This document shows, piece by piece, positions 13,871-21,566 of a stretch of DNA of 33,498 nucleotides. The notes below the pieces were generated by a model that saw nothing but the letters and a program-made list of their open reading frames with translations, was not told the origin of the DNA and did no database searches. The position numbers and the translations under genes are program-made. How positions within the stretch are numbered: the first letter of the stretch is position 1; every line of letters starts with the position of its first letter. Origin of the DNA: Simkaniaceae bacterium (GTDB taxonomy: Bacteria > Chlamydiota > Chlamydiia > Chlamydiales > Simkaniaceae); contig JANQJL010000062.1 in the NCBI GenBank assembly GCA_028281675.1, forward strand, positions 1-33,498, read 5' to 3'.

Positions 13871-16429
13871 TCAGTAGTCTTTCTTCCATCGATATAATAT
13901 CTTGAGGGCCTCCATTGGCGAAGTTTCATCGATCTTAAGTTCTTTGAGCTCTTCAGCAAGGGACTCAAGTTTGAGGTCTCGTGGAGAAGGAACGTTACTT
14001 AAAAAAGAGAGTTGCTCTTGAGCTTTTGGAACGGATTTTTCAGGTGCGTTGAGATCATTCTCTTCCAGTTTATGGAGGACTTCATGAGCCCTCTTCAGAA
14101 CTGAAGAGGGGAGTCCTGCAAGACGGGCAACATGTATTCCATAGCTTTTATCAGTACTTCCTGGGACAATTTTTCGGAGGAAAACAATTCGATCAGCCGC
14201 TTCTTGCACAGCGACGTGGACATTCACCACGTTTGGATGATTTTCTGAAAGTTCAGTGAGTTCCCAATAATGGGTAGCAAAGAGGGTTTTGCACTCCATT
14301 TTTAAGAGGTGTTCGGCAACAGCCCAGGCAATAGAGATCCCATCGAAAGTGCTGGTCCCTCGGCCGATTTCATCAAGGATAACGAGAGAGCGGGGAGTTG
14401 CATTATTGAGGATGTTAGCGGTTTCGGTCATCTCGATCATAAAAGTTGATTGTCCGCGGGAGAGATTGTCGCTAGCACCGATTCTACTAAAGATCTTATC
14501 GACGATGCCGAGGCGCACTTTTTGTGCGGGAACAAAGGAGCCCATTTGTGCCATAAGGGTAATGAGTGCGACTTGCCGGATATAGGTCGATTTTCCTGCC
14601 ATATTGGGTCCCGTAATAATCACGAGGTTTTGCTTTAGGGAGGTATCGTTGGGAATAAAAGAGTCGTCGAGGAAGGAGGATTCAATGACAGGATGGCGTC
14701 CCACTTCAATTTCTATGGCATCACTTTCATCAATGATCGGTTTTGTGTACCGTTTTTTTGCAGCAACTAGGGCTAAGGAGAGGAGGGCATCAAGGGTTGC
14801 TATACTTTTAGAGATGCCATGAATGGTATCGATATGGGTGGCGATCTCTTTTTGGAGTTCATGGTAGAGACGAGCTTCGATCGCTTGGATTTTTTCTTCA
14901 GCGGTAAGGATTTTTTCTTCATAGGCTTTGAGCTCAGGGGAGATAAATCGTTCGTTATTTACAAGGGTTTGTCTTCGTTGAAAATTATTTGGCATCCTAT
15001 CGGCTTGCCCTCGGCTTACTTCGATACAATACCCAAACGCTTTGCTAAAGATGATTTTCAAGGTTCTGATCCCTGTCATTTCTTTAAGCTCGGTTTGATA
15101 TTTAGCAATCCACGATTGGCTATTTGCTTTTAGATCGCGGAGTTCATCGAGGTCGCTATTGACTCCAGCGCGAATGACCTTTCCTTCACCGAGCTTAAGA
15201 GGGGGTTCATCGACAAGGGTCTTTTCGATCCTTTCGGTAATTGAATCGACAGGAGGAAGGAAAAGATCCTTTAAAATGGACGACTGGAGAGACTCTAAGC
15301 TCCTTCTAATTTGTGGTGTGGTTTGAAGGGATATTTTTAGAGTCATTAAATCGCGAGGGGTAGCGCCTGCTGTTGAAACCCTCATCATTAATCGTTCGAG
15401 ATCTCGAACAGGGTGGAGGTGATCTCTTATGGAAAGGTGGCTCATCAGCTCTTCGACTCCTCCTTGTCGGTTTTTGATTTTGTGGGGGGAGAGGAGGGGA
15501 TGAATGAGCCACGATTTGATGAGGCGAGCTCCCATCGGGGTGAGGGTTTGATCGAGGAGTTTTAAAAGGGTAAAGTTAGCACTTCCTTTATGGAGGGGCT
15601 CGGTGAGTTCAAGGTTTCGCTGTGTTGCTTGATCGATTGCCATATAAGAGGAGAGAAGATCGGGGGAGATATTTTTGATGTGACTTGTTTTTAAGCCCAG
15701 CTCTTCTTGGACATAGGCGAGCAGTGTCCCTGCAGCAGTCACTGCTGCTGTCATTCCTTTCAGTCCAAATCCATCGAGAGATTGGACCCCATAGTGCCCC
15801 GTCAATGTTCGAAAGGCCGATTCATGATCAAAGTTCCAGTTTTCCCGTTTGGTGATTCTTGCTCCAAGATCCTTTGCGATAGAAGAGGATAACGTCTGAT
15901 AATCTCGCTCGGAAATCAGGAGTTCTGAAGGGGAGCGCCGGAAGAGTTCATCTTGAAGCTCTTTAATATCGCCAAACTCAAGGACATGAAACTCTCCAGT
16001 TGAAAAATCGAGGAGGGCAAGGGCGAGGGTTTTGTTGAGCTGAGTGATTGCTCCGAAAAAGTTGTTAGCATTTTCGGGAAGAGAGGTAAGGAGGGTTCCT
16101 GGAGAAACGATGCGGACGACTTCCCGTTTTACAATTCCTTTGACCGTTTTCGGATCTTCCATCTGTTCAGCGATAGCAACGAGAAATCCCTTTTCAACGA
16201 GCTTTTCGATATATCCTTCTGCAGCATGGGCAGGGACGCCACTCATCGGCGTTCCTTGCCTTTGAGTGAGGGTGACATCAACAGCTTCTGAAAGGAGTTT
16301 TGCATCATCATAAAAAGCTTCATAAAAATCGCCCAATCGGAAGAGGAGAAGGGCATCTTTTGCTTTTTGTTTGCAGGTGTACCACTGGCTCATCATTGGG
16401 GACATTTTGGAAGGGGCCGTTGGGTTCAT
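13871..16429 (-). CDS. mutS: DNA mismatch repair protein MutS
   Basis: MutS recognises mispairs and starts repair. The 852-residue protein opens with PMMSQWYTCKQKAKDALLLF followed by RLGDFYEAFYDDA. The F-Y-E of GDFYE is the mismatch-wedging motif. Connector, lever and clamp regions follow, then the ATPase: ITGPNMAGKSTYIRQ (Walker A), DNLSRGQSTFMIEMTE, VILDEIGRGTSTFDG (Walker B and signature) and LFATHYWEL. The length is usual for MutS. GGAGAA lies 9 nt before ATG. It precedes uvrC by 3 nt. mutL is not in this window. Confidence 0.97.
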   Translation of the reverse strand: MNPTAPSKMSPMMSQWYTCKQKAKDALLLFRLGDFYEAFYDDAKLLSEAVDVTLTQRQGTPMSGVPAHAAEGYIEKLVEKGFLVAIAEQMEDPKTVKGIVKREVVRIVSPGTLLTSLPENANNFFGAITQLNKTLALALLDFSTGEFHVLEFGDIKELQDELFRRSPSELLISERDYQTLSSSIAKDLGARITKRENWNFDHESAFRTLTGHYGVQSLDGFGLKGMTAAVTAAGTLLAYVQEELGLKTSHIKNISPDLLSSYMAIDQATQRNLELTEPLHKGSANFTLLKLLDQTLTPMGARLIKSWLIHPLLSPHKIKNRQGGVEELMSHLSIRDHLHPVRDLERLMMRVSTAGATPRDLMTLKISLQTTPQIRRSLESLQSSILKDLFLPPVDSITERIEKTLVDEPPLKLGEGKVIRAGVNSDLDELRDLKANSQSWIAKYQTELKEMTGIRTLKIIFSKAFGYCIEVSRGQADRMPNNFQRRQTLVNNERFISPELKAYEEKILTAEEKIQAIEARLYHELQKEIATHIDTIHGISKSIATLDALLSLALVAAKKRYTKPIIDESDAIEIEVGRHPVIESSFLDDSFIPNDTSLKQNLVIITGPNMAGKSTYIRQVALITLMAQMGSFVPAQKVRLGIVDKIFSRIGASDNLSRGQSTFMIEMTETANILNNATPRSLVILDEIGRGTSTFDGISIAWAVAEHLLKMECKTLFATHYWELTELSENHPNVVNVHVAVQEAADRIVFLRKIVPGSTDKSYGIHVARLAGLPSSVLKRAHEVLHKLEENDLNAPEKSVPKAQEQLSFLSNVPSPRDLKLESLAEELKELKIDETSPMEALKILYRWKKDY

Positions 16430-16489
16430 TTTTTAATTCTCCTATATAAACCTGAACTTTGGGTTTATTTCTCTCATTCTCAGGGATCT

Positions 16490-17017
16490 TTAGCTTTCTT
16501 CTCTTCCTTTTTTCTTTGAAAAGGGCCACTTTGACCTTTCTTTGCGGAAAGAAGAAAGGGAGTTTAAGCAAAATTTCTTCTGAGAGCTGAGTAAACTAAA
16601 CCCAAAACTCCGGTTAAGAATTCTTTTGAGAAGCCCCTCTTCTTTTTCTCCGAGGGCTTCTTTTGCTTCTCCGATCCCTTTAGCAATTTGCAAAATAACC
16701 CCATCACACCACCGTTGTGTTTCTTCAATATCTCCTTGCAGTTCTTCTAGCCTTTCAAGGATTTGCTGGGGCGATTTTTCAATATTGGTAGAAGGGTCTG
16801 ATTTATAATTATCGATCATTTGTCTGAGTTCAAAAACATCGATCAAAAGAGGGAGGAAGGTTTTTTTAAATTTTTCTCGGAGCCCTTGTGTTGCTGTCGA
16901 AGGGATAATTTTTTTTGGCTTAGAATTAGGGGCGATCGAGGATAGGGAGATCGACTCCGATAGAGGAGAGGAATCGAGTTTCCGGTAGATCTTTTTTTTG
17001 AACTTAGCTTTATTCAT
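16490..17017 (-). CDS. Hypothetical charged protein upstream of mutS
   Basis: I do not recognise a family. The 175-residue product is basic at both ends (MNKAKFKKKIYRK and FRKERSKWPFSKKKGREES). In between, a serine-rich segment gives way to helical, coiled-coil-prone stretches (FLPLLIDVFELRQMIDNY and QQILERLEELQGDIEETQRW). No signal peptide or membrane segment is evident. In Chlamydia a small hypothetical gene also lies between mutS and dnaG, as I remember, so it may be a lineage-wide protein. A promoter ends just 8 nt before the ATG, which predicts a leaderless mRNA. No later in-frame ATG is available until about residue 67. The gap of 60 bp to mutS allows a common operon. Confidence 0.6.
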   Translation of the reverse strand: MNKAKFKKKIYRKLDSSPLSESISLSSIAPNSKPKKIIPSTATQGLREKFKKTFLPLLIDVFELRQMIDNYKSDPSTNIEKSPQQILERLEELQGDIEETQRWCDGVILQIAKGIGEAKEALGEKEEGLLKRILNRSFGFSLLSSQKKFCLNSLSSFRKERSKWPFSKKKGREES

Positions 17018-17025
17018 TCTGAATG

Positions 17026-17054
17026 ACTATAGTTGATTAACTTTAAAATTTCAA
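17026..17054 (-). promoter_or_regulatory. Strong minus-strand promoter upstream of the mutS cluster
   Basis: On the minus strand: TTGAAA (17054-17049), 17 nt, TATAGT (17031-17026). The expected start site is 17018-17019, one or two bases before the ATG at 17017. The -35 sequence lies in a 13-bp arm repeated in inverted orientation at 17131-17143. Confidence 0.6.
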
Positions 17055-17131
17055 AGATAAGGAAGTTATTTTGATCAGCATTCACGGGTTAAAATCTGGA
17101 GCTCGTGGACAACCACTGGTGGTTCTTAGGT

Positions 17132-17161
17132 TTGAAATTTTAAGATACACCTTCGTAGAAA
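17132..17161 (+). promoter_or_regulatory. Candidate dnaG promoter
   Basis: TTGAAA (17132-17137), 18 nt, TAGAAA (17156-17161). It mirrors the divergent promoter at 17026-17054 over 13 bases around the -35. A perfect palindrome with arms AACCAC / GTGGTT (17111-17124) lies between them and could bind a regulator of both. Confidence 0.4.
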
Positions 17162-17189
17162 AAAGGTCTATCCGTTATCCTAGGTTAAT

Positions 17190-18986
17190 ATGGGTGTGTA
17201 TACTAAGAAAAGTCTTGAGCTCCTTAGGGAAAAAATCGACTTGATCGAAGTTGTTTCTTCCTACGTCAATCTAAAACTTGCGGGAAGTGCCTACAAAGGG
17301 ATCTGCCCTTTCCATGAGGAGAAAACCCCCTCTTTTATGATTCAAAAAGGGGAGTCTCACTACCACTGCTTTGGATGTGGTGCTCATGGCGATGCGATTG
17401 CATTTTTGATGAGCTACATGAAGATGAGCTTTGTCGAAGCTGTCGATACCTTGGCGGATCGTTTTCAAGTCTCTTTAGAAGAAGTTGAGTATGAAAGGCG
17501 CTCTGAAGGGCCAAGCAAAAAGGAGCTTAAAGAGGTCCTTCAAAAAGCAGCGCAATTTTACCATACCTATCTTCTCCATAGCGACGAAGGACATATTGCC
17601 CTAAAATACCTCTATGATCGGGGGCTGGATTTAGAATTTATCAAGCTGTTTAAAATTGGCTTTGCTCCCAAGCGGGGAATTCTCTTTGGAAAGTTTATGC
17701 AGAAACACCGCTTTTCTGCAGATCTACTTGAAAAAGGAGGACTTATCAAAACATTAAAGACCGGGAAAAAAAGGGCTTTTTTTACAAACCGCATTACCTT
17801 TCCCATCCTTGATGTCTCTGGAGGGGTGATAGGATTTTCTGCTCGAAAAACTGAGGAAGAAACCTTTGATCCAAAATATATCAATACTCCAGAAACTCCT
17901 ATCTTTAAAAAGTCTCACACCCTCTATGGGCTCAGTTTTTCCCGTCGTCGGATTGCAAAAGAAAAACGGGCGATTGTTGTAGAAGGACAAATTGATGCTC
18001 TCCGTCTTATTCAAGAGGGTTTTAATATCACTGTGGCTGGGCAAGGAACCGCTTTTACAGAGGATCATGTGAAAGAGCTCTTGAATCTAGGGATTACAAA
18101 GGTTTACCTCGCCCTCGATGGTGATGAGGCAGGGCGGACAGCAGCTTCTAAAATTGGGAACCTCTTCCAAAAAGAGGGGGTTGAAGTCTATGTTGTCTCT
18201 ATCCCATTGGGGATGGATCCCGATACTATTCTAAAAGAGCAAGGCCCCATAGCGTTTACTAAACTTTTAGAAAAGTCTTCCGATTATCTCTCTTTTTTGC
18301 TCGATTATTTTTCTAGTGAAACCGATCTCTCTTCCCCCTCCCAGAAAAATCACCTCATCCAGACGATTGTCCAAAGGATCCGGAGTTGGGATCATCCCCT
18401 CATGGTCCATGAATCGCTTCGAAAACTCGCACGCCTGACCCAAGTGCCTGAAAAACTTGTGGGTGTGGGGCAAGAAGAGGTTCGCCCTTCTACCTATGTG
18501 AAAAGAGAAGGTTCCCTTGCTGAAGTTACGATCAATCCTGATCGGGTTTTAGAAACCGATCTGCTTCGGTGGCTCTATCTCTTAAGTGATTCTTCTCCGA
18601 AGCTCTTTCAGATCATTAGAGAAAATCTTAGGCCCAAGCACTTTAATACTTCTGTTTGCCGTCGCCTCTTTTCCCACTATATGGATAACATTGAAGAGGG
18701 AAAAAAAGCTGACCTTCTTACCCTCGCCAATAATCTCGACAGTCCAGAGGAACAACTCCTTTTTTCTGAAATTGTTCAAAAAAAGGTGAATACCGAGCGG
18801 GCTGAAGAGGGGGTGATCGAAACGGTGACGAAGATGCTTCAGCGCCATTGGATGGAAGAGAGGGAACAGATAAAAATTCAAATCCAAAGTGGTCGGTGCT
18901 CTGAGGAGGAAATCCTCGAGCTTGCCAAGCAATTTGATGGAATTAAGGGAGCTCCTCCTTTAATAAAAATCCCAGAAAGTTTATAA
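17190..18986 (+). CDS. dnaG: DNA primase
   Basis: DnaG makes RNA primers at the replication fork. The 598-residue protein has the CHC2 zinc-binding domain (C39-PF-H42 and C60-FG-C63), the catalytic core with RITFPILDVSGGVIGFSAR, and the TOPRIM metal site (VVEGQIDAL, Glu265; LALDGDEAGR, Asp310 and Asp312). The C-terminal helicase-interaction part is short but present (SSPKLFQIIRENL onward). ATG 17190 begins the typical N-terminus (SLELLREKIDLIEVVSSYV). Its stop overlaps the next ATG by one base (TAATG), which couples it to a small membrane protein. It lies downstream of and divergent from the mutS-uvrC cluster, as in Chlamydia. Confidence 0.96.
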   Translation: MGVYTKKSLELLREKIDLIEVVSSYVNLKLAGSAYKGICPFHEEKTPSFMIQKGESHYHCFGCGAHGDAIAFLMSYMKMSFVEAVDTLADRFQVSLEEVEYERRSEGPSKKELKEVLQKAAQFYHTYLLHSDEGHIALKYLYDRGLDLEFIKLFKIGFAPKRGILFGKFMQKHRFSADLLEKGGLIKTLKTGKKRAFFTNRITFPILDVSGGVIGFSARKTEEETFDPKYINTPETPIFKKSHTLYGLSFSRRRIAKEKRAIVVEGQIDALRLIQEGFNITVAGQGTAFTEDHVKELLNLGITKVYLALDGDEAGRTAASKIGNLFQKEGVEVYVVSIPLGMDPDTILKEQGPIAFTKLLEKSSDYLSFLLDYFSSETDLSSPSQKNHLIQTIVQRIRSWDHPLMVHESLRKLARLTQVPEKLVGVGQEEVRPSTYVKREGSLAEVTINPDRVLETDLLRWLYLLSDSSPKLFQIIRENLRPKHFNTSVCRRLFSHYMDNIEEGKKADLLTLANNLDSPEEQLLFSEIVQKKVNTERAEEGVIETVTKMLQRHWMEEREQIKIQIQSGRCSEEEILELAKQFDGIKGAPPLIKIPESL

Positions 18987-19387
18987 TGTTTTTTATGAAT
19001 ATTATCAAAGGGGCTGGAGCAAGATTTCATTATGTGATGGTAGCAGGTGTTATTACCACTGATTTGGTGCCTCATATTATGAAAGGAGAGTATAGGGAAA
19101 CCCTTCGAAAAGGGAAAAATCTCGCTGTTCTTTTTTTTGCCCAACATTTAATAAAAAAAGTGATTCCCGGCACAAATGCTTCCAGTCAATTCATGGTTGG
19201 TGTCCAGTGTTATATTCGTGTGTGTGAGCGGGATAAAAACTTTTATGCTTCATCGATTATTGCTATAGCAACAGCCGTTCTTGGTTTACGCTCATTCCTT
19301 TCCAGAAACCATGGGCTTTTAGATTTAGTAGTTGCTGGGGTGGCCGGCAAAGTTTTCGGCACTTTCTGGAACTACGCGCTTGATTGA
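18986..19387 (+). CDS. Hypothetical small membrane protein coupled to dnaG
   Basis: I do not recognise this 133-residue protein. It has moderately hydrophobic segments (FHYVMVAGVITTDLVPHI, NLAVLFFAQHLI, FYASSIIAIATAVLGL, GLLDLVVAGVAGKVFG), suggesting an inner-membrane protein with several short helices and small cytoplasmic loops. There is no catalytic motif that I can name. The ATG overlaps the dnaG stop by one base, so translation is probably coupled. A second ATG nine bases later is an alternative start. It opens a run of four genes between dnaG and glyQS that look accessory to this lineage. Codon use is like that of its neighbours. Confidence 0.55.
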   Translation: MFFMNIIKGAGARFHYVMVAGVITTDLVPHIMKGEYRETLRKGKNLAVLFFAQHLIKKVIPGTNASSQFMVGVQCYIRVCERDKNFYASSIIAIATAVLGLRSFLSRNHGLLDLVVAGVAGKVFGTFWNYALD

Positions 19388-19443
19388 CTTCTATTTTTTT
19401 CTGATGCATCATATCCAAGAATTTTTAACCAGAGGGGTTAGAT

Positions 19444-20160
19444 ATGGAAGCAATGACAACTCAAGAGACATCTGATCATTTACCTATAGGGACACCTTAT
19501 CATGGTAAAATAGAGTGTAAATTTAATGTGTCGGGTAAAAAAATTAGAGCTCAATTAAATACAAAAGACCTTTACATTCGTTCTGTTGAAAAGGATGATG
19601 TTCCTCATCTTGTAAAACTCTTTGGCAATGCTGAGGTGATGAAACACTATGCAACAGGAAAGACAAAGACAGCAGAGGAAATTACCAAGCGTGTAGTGGA
19701 CTCGTGGATTCCTAGATGGGAAGAAAAGGGAAATCCATTTAGCGCTTTTGTCATTTGTAAGAGAGATGACAAAGCAACTTTTGTAGGATTCATTGTTCTT
19801 GGGGGTGGAGAATACTCTGGCTTTGATGATAATAAAGATGCTGGCTATTCAGAAATGGCCTATATCCTCGATCGAAAGTTTTGGGGACAAGGATATGGAA
19901 AGCAAGCAGCAGCAGCTATCATCAGAGGGTACGCTCCTGAATTAAAAGCGCGAGAATATAAGGTAGCAACCAATGTGGAAAATCAGGTGGAGTATCGTCC
20001 TTTGGGATGGATCTGTGCAACGTCCCGAATAGACAAGGACGAGGAAGGAGAATTCTATAGCGGGGCATCGATAAAGATCTTGACAGGGCTTGGTTTTAAG
20101 TGTTTCAATACGAGCAGTAAATTTGGGAATCTTAGAGGCCACTTTGGTTTAAAGGTGTAG
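19444..20160 (+). CDS. GNAT-family N-acetyltransferase
   Basis: A 238-residue protein with an unusual N-terminal extension of about 40 residues, then a GNAT domain: LYIRSVEKDDVPHLVKLFGN (first strand and helix), AFVICKRDDKATFVGFIVLGG (central strands), and the acetyl-CoA loop FWGQGYGKQAAAAII (residues 146-160) after SEMAYILDRK. It most resembles the ribosomal-protein or small-molecule acetylating subgroup (Acetyltransf_3 type). The substrate cannot be inferred. AGAGGGG lies 9 nt before the ATG. The stop is 1 nt from the start of the methyltransferase gene, so the two are co-translated. Confidence 0.8.
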   Translation: MEAMTTQETSDHLPIGTPYHGKIECKFNVSGKKIRAQLNTKDLYIRSVEKDDVPHLVKLFGNAEVMKHYATGKTKTAEEITKRVVDSWIPRWEEKGNPFSAFVICKRDDKATFVGFIVLGGGEYSGFDDNKDAGYSEMAYILDRKFWGQGYGKQAAAAIIRGYAPELKAREYKVATNVENQVEYRPLGWICATSRIDKDEEGEFYSGASIKILTGLGFKCFNTSSKFGNLRGHFGLKV

Positions 20161-20161
20161 T

Positions 20162-20680
20162 TTGCTTTATTTTGTCACGACATTAGTTATTGCTCTTTTG
20201 ATTCTTTTTCTCCTTCTCTTATTTACTTGGAGGAATGGAATCTCACCGATGCCAACGTCAAATAAGGTCCGTGGGGCCCTTTTTTCTCATCTCCCAGAGT
20301 TGAAAAATGGGACGATTATTGAGCTGGGCTCGGGATGGGGGAATCTAGCATTCCCCCTCTCTAAGAAATATCCCCACTGCAAAGTGATTGGGTATGAGAA
20401 TTCTCCCGTCCCTTTTTTCTTTTCAGCAATTCTTAACCACAGACCAAATCTTAAGATCATTCGGAGAGACTTTTTTAAAAAGTCCCTTGTAGATGCAACC
20501 CTTGTTATCTGCTATCTCTTCCCAATGGGAATGAAAAGATTAAAGGAAAAGCTAGAAAAAGAACTTTCTTCTGGTACACAAGTGATCAGCCTTACTCACC
20601 CTATTTCTGACTGGGAACCTAAAGAGGTCATCAATGTCGATGATTTTCAAAAAACGACCATTTATCTATATGAGATTTAA
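20162..20680 (+). CDS. Membrane-anchored class I SAM-dependent methyltransferase
   Basis: The first 20 residues form one transmembrane helix (LYFVTTLVIALLILFLLLLF). A Rossmann methyltransferase domain follows: GTIIELGSGWGNLAFPLSKK (motif I, SAM-binding) and CKVIGYENSP (acidic end of strand 2). LKIIRRDFFK and ATLVICYLFPMGMKRLKEKL correspond to motifs III and IV. At 172 residues it is minimal. The start is TTG one base after the previous stop, supported by AAAGGTG at a normal distance. The first ATG comes only after the membrane helix. The substrate is unknown; a lipid or membrane-bound acceptor is plausible from the anchor. Confidence 0.75.
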   Translation: MLYFVTTLVIALLILFLLLLFTWRNGISPMPTSNKVRGALFSHLPELKNGTIIELGSGWGNLAFPLSKKYPHCKVIGYENSPVPFFFSAILNHRPNLKIIRRDFFKKSLVDATLVICYLFPMGMKRLKEKLEKELSSGTQVISLTHPISDWEPKEVINVDDFQKTTIYLYEI

Positions 20681-20686
20681 ACGAAG

Positions 20687-21322
20687 ATGAAAAAACTTTC
20701 GATCTATTTTGCTGGAACAATTCAAAAAGACCACGAAGTGATGGAATCACGGTGGACCGAAGGAGACTTTAAAATTTTGCAGCAAAAGCTTGGAGAAGAA
20801 AAGTTGATTTTCCTAAACCCATCACAAAGAAATGATGACCTTTGCGATCAAAAGTCGGTTTTTGGAAGAGACATGAGTCAGGTCTTTCTTGCAGATATTG
20901 TTTTTGTTGATGCCCGTCATAGGCGGGGGCTTGGAGTTGGCGCTGAAATGATGTGGGCCAAATTCCATGCTAAACCTGTCATTGTTTTAGCCCCAAATGA
21001 AACTCACTACCGAAAAGCTACCACAGAAATTCTGGGTACCATGATTACAGAGTATGTTCACCCTTTTGTCGAAAGTCTCAGTGATAAGCTTGTCTCTACG
21101 GTGGAAGAGGGCGCCGCTTGGATTCAGGATTGGATGGATCAAAAGGTGGGAATGGTCAAAGATTTGAGCGCTATCTATGAGGCAATGCGTCACTATCAAC
21201 ATACCCAATATAATCATGATCACCCTATGAAAGAGCTCGTAGAAAGCTGCGATTTTCTCGAAAAGTCCTTTAAAGAGATCCCGACCCTTTTACCCCGCAG
21301 TGCCACTTATTTTCCCCTTTAG
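20687..21322 (+). CDS. Nucleoside 2-deoxyribosyltransferase-like protein
   Basis: A 211-residue soluble protein. SIYFAGTIQKDHEV, FLNPSQRND, FGRDMSQVFLADIVFVDARHRRG and LGVGAEMMWAKFHAKPVIVLAP follow the nucleoside 2-deoxyribosyltransferase fold. Glu87 in GVGAEM is in the position of the catalytic glutamate. Related proteins include nucleotide hydrolases and DUF4406 proteins, so the exact chemistry (glycosyl transfer or hydrolysis of nucleotides) is open. It follows the methyltransferase by 6 nt. The last residues (PRSATYFPL) are encoded by the left arm of a repeated hairpin (21292-21401), so the original C-terminus may have been replaced. Confidence 0.7.
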   Translation: MKKLSIYFAGTIQKDHEVMESRWTEGDFKILQQKLGEEKLIFLNPSQRNDDLCDQKSVFGRDMSQVFLADIVFVDARHRRGLGVGAEMMWAKFHAKPVIVLAPNETHYRKATTEILGTMITEYVHPFVESLSDKLVSTVEEGAAWIQDWMDQKVGMVKDLSAIYEAMRHYQHTQYNHDHPMKELVESCDFLEKSFKEIPTLLPRSATYFPL

Positions 21323-21401
21323 CGCTGCATATGCTGCTAGAATTAACGCATCTACGTCAATTCTATTTGCCTATGCAGCGAAATAGGTGGCACTCCGGGG
21401 T
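21292..21401 (+). repeat. Full-length copy of the 3'-end hairpin family
   Basis: The outer arms ACCCCGCAGTGCCAC (21292-21306) and GTGGCACTCCGGGGT (21387-21401) have one mismatch. Nested arms follow: GCTGCATATG against CCTATGCAGC, and TAGAATT (21339-21345) against AATTCTA (21359-21365). The whole is a multi-arm palindrome of 110 bp. The copy at 9591-9646 looks like this element with the middle deleted. The stop codon of the preceding gene lies inside the left half. Confidence 0.75.
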
Positions 21402-21410
21402 TTTATAACA

Positions 21411-21440
21411 TAAAAAACTCCTAGGTGTCGCCTAGGAGTC
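21411..21440 (-). terminator. Rho-independent terminator of glyQS
   Basis: On the minus strand, a perfect 9-bp stem (ACTCCTAGG / CCTAGGAGT, 21417-21425 with 21431-21439) with a 5-nt loop, followed by TTTTTT. It lies about 130 nt past the glyQS stop. The rest of the gap to 21566 holds only a 7-bp inverted repeat (GAACCTG 21453-21459, CAGGTTC 21477-21483) that could end plus-strand transcripts. Confidence 0.8.
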
Positions 21441-21566
21441 TCATTGGGTATTGAACCTGTTTCACTAACTCTTAAGCAGGTTCTTTCTTATGTCAAAAGT
21501 TGTATCTTGATATCAATGATACCATAGGTAACTATTTATTTTAAAGATTTAATTAATCTATTGACA

